Shown piece by piece: positions 59,301-64,000 of a stretch of 64,000 nucleotides of DNA (positions are counted from its first letter, which is position 1; every line of letters begins with the position of its first letter). The notes beneath the pieces are model-generated. The model saw only the letters and a program-made list of their open reading frames with translations. It ran no database searches and was not told the origin of the DNA. The stretch lies in contig CAJQUW010014725.1 of NCBI GenBank assembly GCA_907163375.1, positions 186,001 through 250,000 of the forward strand, in the 5' to 3' direction. Source of the DNA: Prostheceraeus crozeri. Its lineage: Eukaryota > Platyhelminthes > Polycladida > Euryleptidae. A program made the position numbers and the translations under genes.

Positions 59301-60580
59301 GCAAAACATATGAGATGATATAACTGCGTTCGTTGTACGAAAAGAAATCATCTATTGGATCTGGCACATCAAATCTGTGAAACAATCAATTGAGAAAATT
59401 AACACAAGAAAATTAAAAAGATGTTTCATAAATTCTCTCCTTTGAACCTGAGAAAAACTCAACTGACAAATATTCAATCAAATATATAAATATTGGACCA
59501 GGTTTAAAAGAAGCCGCTTGAGAGTACTTGTCCTTCATCACTTCCATTTCTGCAAGTCCAGATGATAGGGATTATGGAAACTATACTGCTATCATAGAAT
59601 ACTACACTGCTTCTATAGCTGGCGTCTGTAGGGACAATCTCTAATATGCACATTTATGTCAATTTATTAATGAATATAGTTGAATACATATACAGCAGTG
59701 CTTCTGTTCATCCAAATTGCAAATACACATTTAAATTCTCTAGGTCGGATAGCAATTACATTCAAGTACAAATTACTCCTAAATTTTTAAGTTCGTAACT
59801 AGGAATACAGCATTTGTAACTATTCAGATTTATTCTACATGTCAATTTAGTAGAATATAATGTACAGTGTAGTGTGTGAATGCATGGATGTGCAGTGCAT
59901 CATATGAATGTAGCAGCAACAAAGTAAATACGCGTATATGATGCAGCTCACTAAACCTTTCTTTATTACTTAAATATTGAAGTGATGCGGCATCCTTGTT
60001 ATTGAGTCCATATAAACTATCTGATCCTAATAATCCAAAATTTCCTGTATATATAACACCGGCGCTTAACGCGATGCTTACCGGTAATTATGAATATTAA
60101 GCGATTAGCGCATCGCAAACTTTTGATTTCTCCAGCTTTTACTCACAGATATTCTTTCGTTCTGGAGAATGGCCATCCGAAACCTTTCCTTAGCCGTGGG
60201 AATTTGTCGAGCTCAGGAATAAACCATTTTATCAATCGCGTGGCCATCAAAAATTTGAAAACAATCTTGCGGAGCGGAGTTGCAACTTCTCGTTCATCCT
60301 TTGGACAACACTTTTTAGGAACAGGCATTTTGATTTTCAGAACGTCAGCATATCGTGCCAGGAAAGCGAACGGGGCATGGATCTTGGTGTACACTTCATT
60401 GCGATTCGGGTTCTGGTCCACCTCCACCATCAACCCTTTCCTTCGAAGAGCATTCTCAAAGGCGATGATCTTTTCTTTTGCACCTTGGTTGGCGCCGATT
60501 GTGCTGCGGCGATAAACTAAGACGAAATCTACACTGTGAGCACGACCTTTATAATACAATTTTCGTGGGTGACGAGGTCT
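28892..60580 (-). CDS. Anoctamin (TMEM16) family protein, 17 exons
   Basis: Host gene for a ten-helix membrane protein of the calcium-activated chloride channel/lipid scramblase family. Exon phases are all compatible and total 2580 coding bases including the stop (859 residues plus an N-terminus not fully in view). The dimerisation domain has DFVLVYRR and YTKIHAPFAFLARYADVLK. The membrane part has REYFGSEVGLYFAWLGHY (TM1), ITMCPLCDTKCHFWRLSDAC, FLLIYWQREQAALLYRW, VPFWSRRFP, GSIFYIAFLKGK, CKIGGCLFEVTLQM (TM6), LENMEMLIQYGF (TM7), FPMAPLFVLIGIIIEIR (TM8), ALLIALTSDFIPNIY and YRQFRNPPWSDRPYHHSEDY. Calcium-site glutamates of TM7 (E-x2-E) and TM8 (E of IIEIR) are present, but the TM8 aspartate ('EIRLDAKKF' in ANO1) is Gly here (EIRCGAIKF). 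Paralogue (ANO1-7) not resolvable. Introns are loaded with transposons. Confidence 0.93.
29637..29742 (-). CDS. Anoctamin exon (YRQFRNPPWSD loop and TM9/10)
   Basis: Between 'ctccacag' and 'gtgaga'. Encodes YRQFRNPPWSDRPYHHSEDY and WKLLAYKLLFIVVFE, highly conserved in the family (compare 'CRYKDYREPPWS'). Not visible as a long ORF, found by splice sites. Confidence 0.92.
30370..30488 (+). CDS. BEN-like gene, first recognised exon
   Basis: 119 bp. Acceptor 'tgttttcag' ends at 30369, donor GTAAGT starts at 30489. Begins with the last two bases of a split codon and ends in phase 0 after ...KSCM. Confidence 0.6.
30370..31778 (+). CDS. Nested antisense host gene, BEN-domain-like C-terminus (3 exons seen)
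   Basis: Three plus-strand exons inside an anoctamin intron: 30370-30488, 30903-31089 and 31669-31778. They have AG/GT boundaries (ttttcag, gtaagt; cattgcag, gtaagt; cttttcag) and phases that fit without a break; stop TAA 31776-31778. The readable protein is about 138 residues: Lys-rich SELKKHTRLLKRLAVNKK, then ELLDYEGKPFSTKELPHTTP, ARFAIALLKRLKGPYYLERH, FEEFGTTKKEKASEEDIAVL, then LSNVWQCYDWGAVKASLGQA and GRDCKRRRL. Helix spacing and the closing '..W..V...L....RD.KRR' resemble a BEN domain (chromatin/DNA-binding), but this is pattern-level similarity. 5' exons were not found; the first seen exon needs one base from an earlier exon. Confidence 0.62.
30648..30685. repeat. 38-bp perfect palindrome
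   Basis: atcgattagttcagctatt followed directly by its exact inverse complement, with no loop. It lies in the intron between the first two BEN-like exons and in an anoctamin intron on the other strand. Function unknown. Confidence 0.85.
30903..31089 (+). CDS. BEN-like gene, second recognised exon
   Basis: 187 bp. Acceptor 'cattgcag' ends at 30902, donor GTAAGT starts at 31090. Encodes ELLDYEGKPFSTKE to EEDIAVLK and leaves one base to the next exon. Confidence 0.68.
31669..31778 (+). CDS. BEN-like gene, terminal exon
   Basis: 110 bp. Acceptor 'cattcttttcag' ends at 31668. The two leading bases complete the split codon. Encodes ALSNVWQCYDWGAVKASLGQ, AGRDCKRRRLSGDNE and stop. Confidence 0.68.
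31950..32145. repeat. Imperfect minisatellite of a 'cttggtaagatcttggtgaatg' type unit
   Basis: About six to eight degenerate copies of a roughly 20-35 bp unit built from 'cttggtaagatcttgg' and 'cttggtgaatgctt', switching to inverse orientation ('ccaagatcttactaag', 'ccaagatcttgccaag') after about 32056. The 'ccaagatcttgg' core is self-complementary. Minus-strand ORFs across it are repeat artefacts. It lies between the BEN-like stop and the next anoctamin exon. Confidence 0.7.
32181..32356 (-). CDS. Anoctamin exon (ALLIALTSDFIPN)
   Basis: Acceptor 'tcttttcag', donor 'gtaatg'. Encodes ALLIALTSDFIPNIYLSV and an extracellular loop with possible N-glycosylation sites (NFT, NTSD, NTT), ending ...NTTICR. 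Matches anoctamin 'F..S.TSDFIPR..Y'. Confidence 0.93.
33381..33433 (-). CDS. Anoctamin exon (VWYGILLAITRISTFTN)
   Basis: 53 bp between 'acttacag' and 'gtaagt'. Encodes the short amphipathic segment VWYGILLAITRISTFTN, equivalent to 'GIWYNILRGVGKLAVIIN' in ANO1. Confidence 0.9.
33894..34046 (-). CDS. Anoctamin exon (TM7-TM8, calcium site)
   Basis: Acceptor 'cagtg', donor 'gtgagt'. Encodes IQYGFMCFFIAAFPMAPLFV, LIGIIIEIRCGAIKFVRQYR and RPIAKPIKGIG. The TM8 Glu is kept. The following Asp of the canonical calcium site is replaced by Gly. Confidence 0.93.
34233..34530. mobile_element. Partial copy of the hAT-type MITE
   Basis: Starts TAGAGCTGTGCACGGTGATC and follows the minus-strand order of the 49200-49982 element: 'ttctcgggcgatgcacc', 'ccaactaggagaatattattca', 'tcatgaaaatgaaac.tttgaaaat', 'ccgatgcatttt.ctgatgttgag'. 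Similarity fades after about 34530 and the other end is not found, so it is truncated. Confidence 0.6.
35685..36490 (-). mobile_element. Penelope-like/GIY-YIG retroelement 3' remnant
   Basis: The minus-strand frame 36490-36218 reads 'NCHLNKNELCNQKNIINQTT', CNKCKTIYIRSIHHRYKEHL and SSFYKHTQ. That is the 'C..C...YIG.T.R.L..R..EH' pattern of the GIY-YIG endonuclease at the end of Penelope-like elements. Downstream, 'ttgaagatggtgtgcggatgccgaccgaaa' on the minus strand (near 35690-35725) is followed by AT-rich tails. An opposed 'ctgaagatggactccggtgg..gtccgaaa' lies on the plus strand at about 35858-35887. Both look like hammerhead-type stem II plus GAAA cores known from Penelope-like elements. Heavily decayed; reverse transcriptase not seen. 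Confidence 0.5.
36755..36872 (-). repeat. Dispersed repeat copy 1 (retroelement 3' end)
   Basis: A 115-bp segment nearly identical to 53379-53482 begins with a short (ag)n run then 'aatcgtttattgtatcactg'. On the minus strand this reads '...gatacaataaacgattctctctct', an AATAAA signal followed by a simple-sequence tail. That suggests the 3' end of a non-LTR retroelement. Confidence 0.6.
37216..37340 (-). CDS. Anoctamin exon (KDLRLLELDDVQLILENMEM)
   Basis: Acceptor 'atttccag', donor 'gtaagc'. Encodes YIHNLYNRWRHGHIDRTGPF then AKDLRLLELDDVQLILENME, aligned with anoctamin 'KDY.L......LF.EYLEM'. E-x2-E of the calcium site is present. Confidence 0.88.
37405..37502 (-). CDS. Anoctamin exon (CKIGGCLFEVTLQM, TM6)
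   Basis: Acceptor 'cccatttcag', donor 'gtaagc'. Encodes CKIGGCLFEVTLQMVIVFIG and KQIWNVVRDPAR, matching 'CDPGGCLMELCIQLSIIM.GKQ' of the family. Confidence 0.93.
39417..41664 (+). mobile_element. piggyBac-family DNA transposon (degenerate)
   Basis: Inverted ends CACTAGAACCGCCA (left) and the inverse complement at the right, flanked by CTAA on both sides (39413-39416, 41665-41668), a variant of the TTAA target. Inside, on plus, is a transposase fragment around 40222-40614: YAEQTGYIRHKVLCSVDTET and KYVLKQLTVFGKG, then ITLDNIYVTFSALL (second catalytic Asp, 'TxDNFFTS' motif) and DNRKNRPRLPEKLP ('GTVRKNRKGLP' motif). The N-terminal half and the end are interrupted by stops, and the right third (about 41200-41570) is extremely AT-rich. 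It is about 2.25 kb, in an anoctamin intron, its right end 53 bp from the exon boundary at 41718. Confidence 0.82.
40312..40614 (+). pseudogene. piggyBac transposase fragment
   Basis: 100-residue open stretch of the DDE_Tnp_1_7 domain, with the DN of TLDNIYVTF as the second catalytic aspartate and the basic KNRPRLPEKLP segment. The frame is open upstream to about 40222 but has no start. A full transposase is about 550-600 residues, so this is a remnant. Confidence 0.75.
41718..41793 (-). CDS. Anoctamin exon (FSGPPGETSSILGNGD)
   Basis: 76 bp between 'tatttcag' and 'gtagga'. Encodes FSGPPGETSSILGNGDSAHS then GRMEE. It corresponds to 'F.G.PG.Y..LFG.....ECD' just before TM6. Phases join exons 42929-43077 and 37405-37502. 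Confidence 0.85.
42929..43077 (-). CDS. Anoctamin exon (FVNNYGSIFYIAFLKGK)
   Basis: Acceptor 'cacatacag', donor 'gtaagt'. Encodes VYEILAVWLTDQELRRTDSD, YSDSLALKLYLLQFVNNYGS and IFYIAFLKGK, the very conserved 'LK.F.FQFVN.Y.S.FYIAF.KG' of TM5. Confidence 0.94.
43955..44234. mobile_element. TA-flanked MITE with perfect 36-bp inverted repeats
   Basis: Starts TGTTGAGATAAGGCTCAGCA and ends with its exact inverse complement; both ends match over 36 bp (43955-43990, 44199-44234). TA lies on each side (43953-43954, 44235-44236). 280 bp, no coding capacity. TA duplication fits a Tc1/mariner-type transposase in trans. The perfect repeats suggest recent mobility. Located in an anoctamin intron. Confidence 0.85.
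44765..45004 (-). CDS. Anoctamin exon (TM3-TM4)
   Basis: Acceptor 'acgttctag', donor 'gtaagt'. Encodes KSKGVPFWSRRFPMALATYS, two hydrophobic segments (TILLLLAVAVALVVGVIAYR; ATLNLFIIVVMGA) and the linking helix. Matches 'VPFW.RK.P...'. Confidence 0.93.
46030..46260 (+). mobile_element. Transposase helix-turn-helix remnant (IS630/Tc1-like), tentative
   Basis: An open stretch reads TGYLPKTGPGRKVKATEDDR and, further on, SSIRPIAHDHDIDTSSTC, then after a stop RKLGMKPYKATQV. The order 'G.GRK..T..D....V', 'S.R.IA....I...T', 'LG..PYK.Q' is that of the N-terminal HTH region of IS630/Tc1-mariner-type transposases. The catalytic part is not seen. It lies just left of the palindromic element. Confidence 0.35.
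46468..47040. repeat. 573-bp palindromic (foldback-type) element
   Basis: Two arms of about 275 bp that are inverse complements: 'taatgtaaatagaataata' at 46468 pairs with the inverse at 47040. The 'gcatcctcatttaaaaaaat', 'gcccgggcaaatttgagatt' and 'gtgaaatttcaac' blocks pair in order. The centre is near 46754, with a short AT-rich loop flanked by 'cctgcaataa' and 'ttattgcagg'. Arms differ by scattered substitutions and small gaps. No coding content; the open frames here mirror each other. A (tta)n run follows from 47036. Confidence 0.85.
47892..47996 (-). CDS. Anoctamin exon (EAPRPEYTRYLAERLKKR)
   Basis: 105 bp between 'accttcttcag' and 'gtaagc'. Encodes EAPRPEYTRYLAERLKKRHR then DEVESPPKTKEDLLT, the cytosolic TM2-TM3 loop with the family 'E.PRPEY' motif. 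Confidence 0.92.
48357..48593. repeat. Foldback repeat with 113-118 bp arms and 6-bp loop
   Basis: The left arm (48357-48469) and right arm (48476-48593) are inverse complements with few mismatches, centred on 'gttaactataa atatgg ttatagttaac'. The right arm contains 'gagaaagggtcaggacccga', then 'aacgctggcaac', a stem plus GAAAC sequence like that near Penelope-like element ends. This suggests two retroelement termini fused head to head. Confidence 0.8.
49200..49982. mobile_element. hAT-type MITE with 8-bp target duplication
   Basis: Ends TAGGGCTGTGCGC and (inverse) TAGGGCTGTATGC, flanked by an exact 8-bp duplication CTCAGAAG (49192-49199 and 49983-49990), the hAT hallmark. Subterminal 'accggtgcacc' repeats occur at both ends (49231-49241; 49950-49976 region). 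783 bp. It is the best preserved of three copies (others at 34233 and split at 5284/25247). A small open frame (49388-49654) has no recognised domain. In an anoctamin intron. Confidence 0.88.
50370..50455 (-). CDS. Anoctamin exon (MFLLIYWQREQAALLYRWRM)
   Basis: 86 bp between 'tttctccag' and 'gtgaga'. Encodes MFLLIYWQREQAALLYRWRM then YESDSTTL, the end of TM2 ('FLE.WKR.QA.L.Y.WD'). Confidence 0.92.
50716..51439 (+). mobile_element. Possible LINE ORF2 C-terminal relic
   Basis: Several short overlapping plus-strand frames. One ends KITQSTFLFWNTTIRDLNIL then KQQLNLF, which resembles the 'R.S.F.R.I.LWN.LP..I....S...FK..L' tail downstream of many LINE reverse transcriptases. No RT motif is visible, so the call is tentative. 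Confidence 0.3.
51611..51771 (-). CDS. Anoctamin exon (ITMCPLCDTKCHFWRLSDAC)
   Basis: Acceptor 'cattttcag', donor 'gtgaga'. Encodes NDICGMGQNITMCPLCDTKC, then HFWRLSDACYWYRFARLVNN and QNTLIYATFMSIWG: the Cys-rich extracellular loop and TM2 of anoctamins ('CPLCD..C..W.LS..C'). Confidence 0.95.
51834..51968 (-). CDS. Anoctamin exon (EYFGSEVGLYFAWLGHY, TM1)
   Basis: Acceptor 'tttttcag', donor 'gtaaat'. Encodes EYFGSEVGLYFAWLGHYLLY then LIIATIFCSIVSINSLVLTI and TDPIT. Matches 'YFG.K.GLYFAWLG.YT..L'. Confidence 0.94.
53343..53485 (-). repeat. (ag)n microsatellite and dispersed repeat copy 2
   Basis: An AG run of about 35 bp (53343-53379) is followed by 'aatcgtttattgtatcactg' and about 100 bp nearly identical to 36763-36872. 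As in copy 1, the minus-strand reading ends in AATAAA plus a (ct)n tail. The two copies diverge abruptly after 'gtcaaatgtcag', compatible with 5'-truncated retroelement insertions. Confidence 0.7.
53486..59041. other. Long anoctamin intron, mostly unassigned
   Basis: Interior of the 7.1-kb intron between exons 51834-51968 and 59042-59142. I see only short, unsupported open frames, a few simple-sequence runs (for example 'gatcctgcaagatcctgcaa' at about 53670-53690) and no splice-bounded exon with anoctamin similarity. None is expected, because the flanking exons join in phase at DHIR/EYFG. Confidence 0.5.
59042..59142 (-). CDS. Anoctamin exon (LYQHWAHPRNWCKLQPLDHI)
   Basis: Acceptor 'attacag', donor 'gtaaga'. 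Encodes GDWKSEHDNLRKLLYQHWAH then PRNWCKLQPLDHIR, the pre-TM1 segment ('R..LY..WA....W.K.QPLD.IR'). Confidence 0.94.
59209..59374 (-). CDS. Anoctamin exon (dimerisation domain, YTAAF)
   Basis: Acceptor 'gtttcacag', donor 'gtaaga'. Encodes FDVPDPIDDFFSYNERSYII and EFEFGIGKLLRDGVYTAAFC, matching the family 'FS...R..I.Y.IL', 'GI..L...GVYTAAFPLH'. Confidence 0.94.
60147..60580 (-). CDS. Anoctamin exon (N-terminal dimerisation domain)
   Basis: 434 bp between 'aattttgcag' and 'gtgagt'. Encodes RPRHPRKLYYKGRAHSVDFV, LVYRRSTIGANQGAKEKIIA, FENALRRKGLMVEVDQN and YTKIHAPFAFLARYADVLKI. Matches anoctamin '(D)FVL.Y', 'R..FE..L...GL.LE' and 'F.K.HAPW..L..YAE.L'. Starts in phase 0, so at least one upstream exon is required. 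Confidence 0.92.
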
Positions 60581-62988
60581 CTGCAAAATTGAAGAAATGT
60601 GACGTATCAGCAGGTTTCAATTGCATAGCATAAACGGCAGCAGTTTTATCTGAAGTAAAACAAACATTAATAGGTTCCTAAATTTAGTGCGCCTTGGAGA
60701 TCTCATTGTAAGTTTGTAGTAGGCTCATCGGGGAAACGGTCGATTCGGACCACATATCGCATTTTTGCTTCGACACTCTTAAAGCTCCCGTCACCTAATC
60801 TACGCCTTAGTTTATTAGGTTTAGAGTTTTAGAACTTTTTTTCAAACTTTTCATCTGCAATCATAGGTTTGGCGCACTGGAAGAACAAATCTATGGCATC
60901 TTCTAAAAAAGAATTTTTGAAGCTGTGAAATCTGCCACTTTTGCAAACTGTCAACGAAAGGAATCGATTTGCAAAATGAATGCAGAATTTTATAAATATG
61001 AGTCTATGAATCACATCATGATCATCTATTGTTTCACAGGCATCGAATAATACATTTGAAGCTAAAATGTTGTGTGCATGCTACTTATTAAAAGCTTTAG
61101 CAGTAATGTCACAATTGAATATCTGTTATTTTCATGTCTATTCCTATTTATTTGAAATCTTTGAATATCTGAAAGTTGCGACCTTCTTTTTTATGGTCAC
61201 ATTTGAAGCTGCTCATAACTGTAGAGAACCATTCACAGATAGGCACTATATTGGAATTGCTGCTCTTAAAGAACAATCCTCCTTCAAAAATGTCATGCTT
61301 TTTTTCTAACAAATAACTTCCCAGTACAGTCAATCAGTTTGACATCGCAATTAGCAATCATTAGAGATTCACAGCCTAAAAATCAAAAATCTGTCAAAAT
61401 TTGTGAATTAATATTTTAAATTGCTATTTATAGTAAACGAAGATGAGCGTGTATGATCAAATGAATACCACCATTGGAAAGTTCATGCGCCAACTATCTT
61501 GCACCGTGAATTTCATGAAATTCAGAACAATGATTCAGAAGTTCATGAGGGGGCGGAATTCGATGCGCCTTAGAACCGGGTGTGGATGGGGCTACTCCCC
61601 TTCTCAATGAAAAAGTACAAATTGGATTTCGCTTCCTTTATCATCTACGTTTTGAATCATAACTGTGCATGTTTGGACCAGAACTTCTCTTTTTCTCATC
61701 TTGGCACCATTGGAAACGGTCTGGTCATTGTGAAAAACACATGTTGCTAAATTGCTCTTATTCAATCTGTATGAATCAAGTGGTTATTACCGGCAGTTCT
61801 GTTCTCCGTCTATATAGTTATTAACCATTCATCATCATTAAGACAGAATGTACTATAATGTGATTATATCTACGTCTGGGTAGGCACATGTGCTTGTGAG
61901 ATCAGAAAGCCTCATCGCAAACGGACGCAATCCTAGAAAATGAGAATGTGAGCTTTAGTCAATATACTGTACATATAGGCATGCTTAATTATATAGGCCC
62001 ATCTACAAAGGTACACCTGCAAGTTGTTGCAGATAGCCGTCAAAATACTAAATGAATTTTTCCAGAACACACAATCATATAAAGTGACGAGGAATGTGTC
62101 TCCTCTATCAGTTAATCATTTATTTGATTAAACTTGCGGATAGCTTCAAAACTTAGCCGCGATTTTGAGCGTTAAAATAAAGCAAATTTATCGTGGAATG
62201 TGAACCAAGGGTTTGATGCTATACATGTACCAGCTTTCTTAACAACATTTTTGAGTTTGTCCAGTACACCTTGCCTCCATTCCGACTTCTGCCATGCACA
62301 CTGCAATCAATTAATAGAAAATATTGATATAATATTAGACAATTCTCAAAATTATGCAGTGGCCGCTGGAACGCTGAAGCCATGGTCTTTGAAAATACTA
62401 ATTTCCAATTGACTGTTTGGAAATACTGATGCCCAAGTCAGATACTGAAGATCAAATAATTAAATCATGGCACTCCATTTTAGTGTATGGTTCTATTACT
62501 GACTTAGTAGAACGTAGGTAGATGCAACCTATAGTTTGTAGGCCTAGGTAGGAAATATTAATGACTAAAAATCAACAACTTGAATATTCGGAATGATGAT
62601 TTATTCAAATTGTACGCAGCACAATACCGACATTAGTGAATAACCTGATATTGACACACAAGCTACTCAATAGAATTTCGTCAATTATTTATGTTTCTGC
62701 ACTGCCATCATTTGATTGCAACGCGCACCCATAGCGTACCCTTTCTAAGTCTCCGAAGGTTTCGTCACTTCTGGAACCAGCACTGAACCACCATTGAACC
62801 ATCATGAAATAGCGATATATCTTAAAAATTGATCTCAACAACATTCTCGACTGTGATAGCCACCCTACATCCAGAGACGCACAGAGAATTGACGGAACAT
62901 CTCTGGTCAATTCGCATGAATTTTTATTCAGTACAATTGACAGGATAGATATCGACATGCATTATACGAAGAAAGTCTGAATAATCAC
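60581..62988. other. Intron or upstream sequence, nothing recognised
   Basis: Short open frames only; no repeat pair or splice-bounded exon with recognisable homology was found. Confidence 0.45.
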
Positions 62989-63062
62989 CTTGATCGCGCT
63001 ATTGCTATGAGATTGTCGGTGGTTCTGAAGTGTTTCAGTCTTTGCATCGCCTGCAGCTTCCA
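62989..63062 (-). CDS. Candidate upstream anoctamin exon
   Basis: A 74-bp stretch between 'cttcttgtag' and 'gtgatt' reads EAAGDAKTETLQNHRQSHSN then SAIK and ends in phase 0, which is what the 60580 exon needs. The N-terminus of anoctamins is poorly conserved, so there is no similarity support, and the donor is non-consensus at +5/+6. Confidence 0.35.
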
Positions 63063-64000
63063 CTACAAGAAGAGAACAAGAGACAAATTCTTCGCATTTG
63101 ACACTCAGCTGATGATGTGAGTAACAATTCATTGACAATTCCAAACATAGTAGCAACGGTTGCGGAGCAGCGTTTCTATTTCAAATAATATATAATTTTT
63201 GATGTGATTTTAACTCAATAGTGGTGAAATTCATTCCTCGATGGTTAAACAAAATTATCGCATTTCAGAATGGGGAAAGAGAGATGAATTTTGCTCATCC
63301 TTTAAGAGGATATGAATTAGATTCACAATGGTATTTAATTTGTTCATTTAATGTCATGGTTTTGAGTAGAGGCATTTGACTGCATGATACATATAGATGA
63401 ATAAAAGCAATAACGCTGCAGTTTTGTCCTACAAAAAGGTACACAAAAACTTCCTGTTGGTAGGAAAGAAGGATTGAATCATGAGATGAAAGTGTATACT
63501 GTTCCCATAAATTATCAAAACTATTCACAACCATTCACTTTCGTCTTGATGAGCTGTCAAAAAGCAAAAGTAAAACGGCTCTGTTATATTCTGTGATATT
63601 TTGTTGAAACAAAATAGAAACACTAGATAAGTTTGACATGCTTGACAAATGTCAGAATGATTTTGATGAGTATAGATATTTTGTAATGTAGATGAATAGA
63701 CGTAATGTATGCAGTTTAAAAAAATTCTCTATTGAAATCAGTAGTGGAACCATTGTTTGGCCGTTATTTTCTGGCATAGGAATTTTGCACTTGAAGATTT
63801 TCAAATATGTAAGTATAGGAGGTACTTGTTCACAAAGAAATGGCCTAAAATTTTCTTGACTTGCATCACAAGGTAGTCGTTCTTTTTTTCTGCAATTGCT
63901 GCTATATCATATCAAAGAAAAATTTAAGAAAATTCAGTAGATATTAATAAGTTATGTTATCATACTATCAAGTACAGAGATAATTTTTGTCATTGGTAGA
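63063..64000. other. Upstream sequence, nothing recognised
   Basis: AT-rich, no convincing exon or repeat. The 5' end of the anoctamin gene probably lies here or beyond the window edge. Confidence 0.4.

Noticed and set aside
62689-62958. 89-residue minus-strand frame in the presumed 5' region
   Set aside because: Lacks a good acceptor/donor pair and phase fit with the 60580 exon; probably chance.
1-64000. CRISPR arrays, operons, tRNA or rRNA genes
   Set aside because: No regularly spaced direct repeats of CRISPR type, no cloverleaf that I could recognise, and the window is clearly eukaryotic with spliced genes.

Overview
This is an AT-rich, intron- and transposon-dense window from an animal nuclear genome, most likely a marine invertebrate (species not resolvable from sequence alone). 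The evidence is a 17-exon anoctamin (TMEM16) gene with GT-AG introns on the minus strand, plus Polinton, Ty3/gypsy, piggyBac, hAT, mariner-like, Penelope-like and LINE relics.

Layout. 1-5.3 kb: no host gene; a decayed LINE ORF2 C-terminus (849-1625) and a putative hAT-type element with inverted CAGGGTTGCCGTGGG ends (2020-4764). 5.3-25.8 kb: a three-level nest. A hAT-type non-autonomous repeat (halves at about 5284-5702 and 25247-25800) holds a Ty3/gypsy retrotransposon (5703-25246; identical 142-bp LTRs, 5-bp duplication ACATC). The retrotransposon in turn holds a Polinton/Maverick (8454-23863; 355-bp terminal inverted repeats, 6-bp duplication ATCGAT) between its RNase H and integrase parts. 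25.8-28.9 kb: a piggyBac-like element with TTAA flanks (26022-27767) and the presumed 3' flank of the anoctamin gene. 28.9-60.6 kb (candidate extra exon to 63.06 kb): the anoctamin gene, read right to left, all exon phases consistent. Its introns carry a second piggyBac (39417-41664), a TA-flanked MITE (43955-44234), a 573-bp palindromic element, a foldback, a hAT MITE with a perfect 8-bp duplication (49200-49982), Penelope-like and LINE remnants, and a minisatellite. One intron also contains three phase-matched exons of an unrelated antisense gene with a BEN-domain-like C-terminus (30370-31778).

The Polinton is the main gene cluster. On + it has protein-primed DNA polymerase B, then a PC4-like and a TATA-binding-protein-like ORF. 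On - it has adenain-like protease, major capsid, small basic core protein, penton-like minor capsid, chromodomain integrase, a coiled-coil ORF, packaging ATPase, four less known ORFs, and a UBA+RING ORF resembling the C-terminus of IAP apoptosis inhibitors. The two arms converge on overlapping poly(A) signals near 14.3 kb. Three putative promoters share a TATA box with a CRE or AP-1 site. The element is a fossil: ends well preserved, several genes open, others broken.
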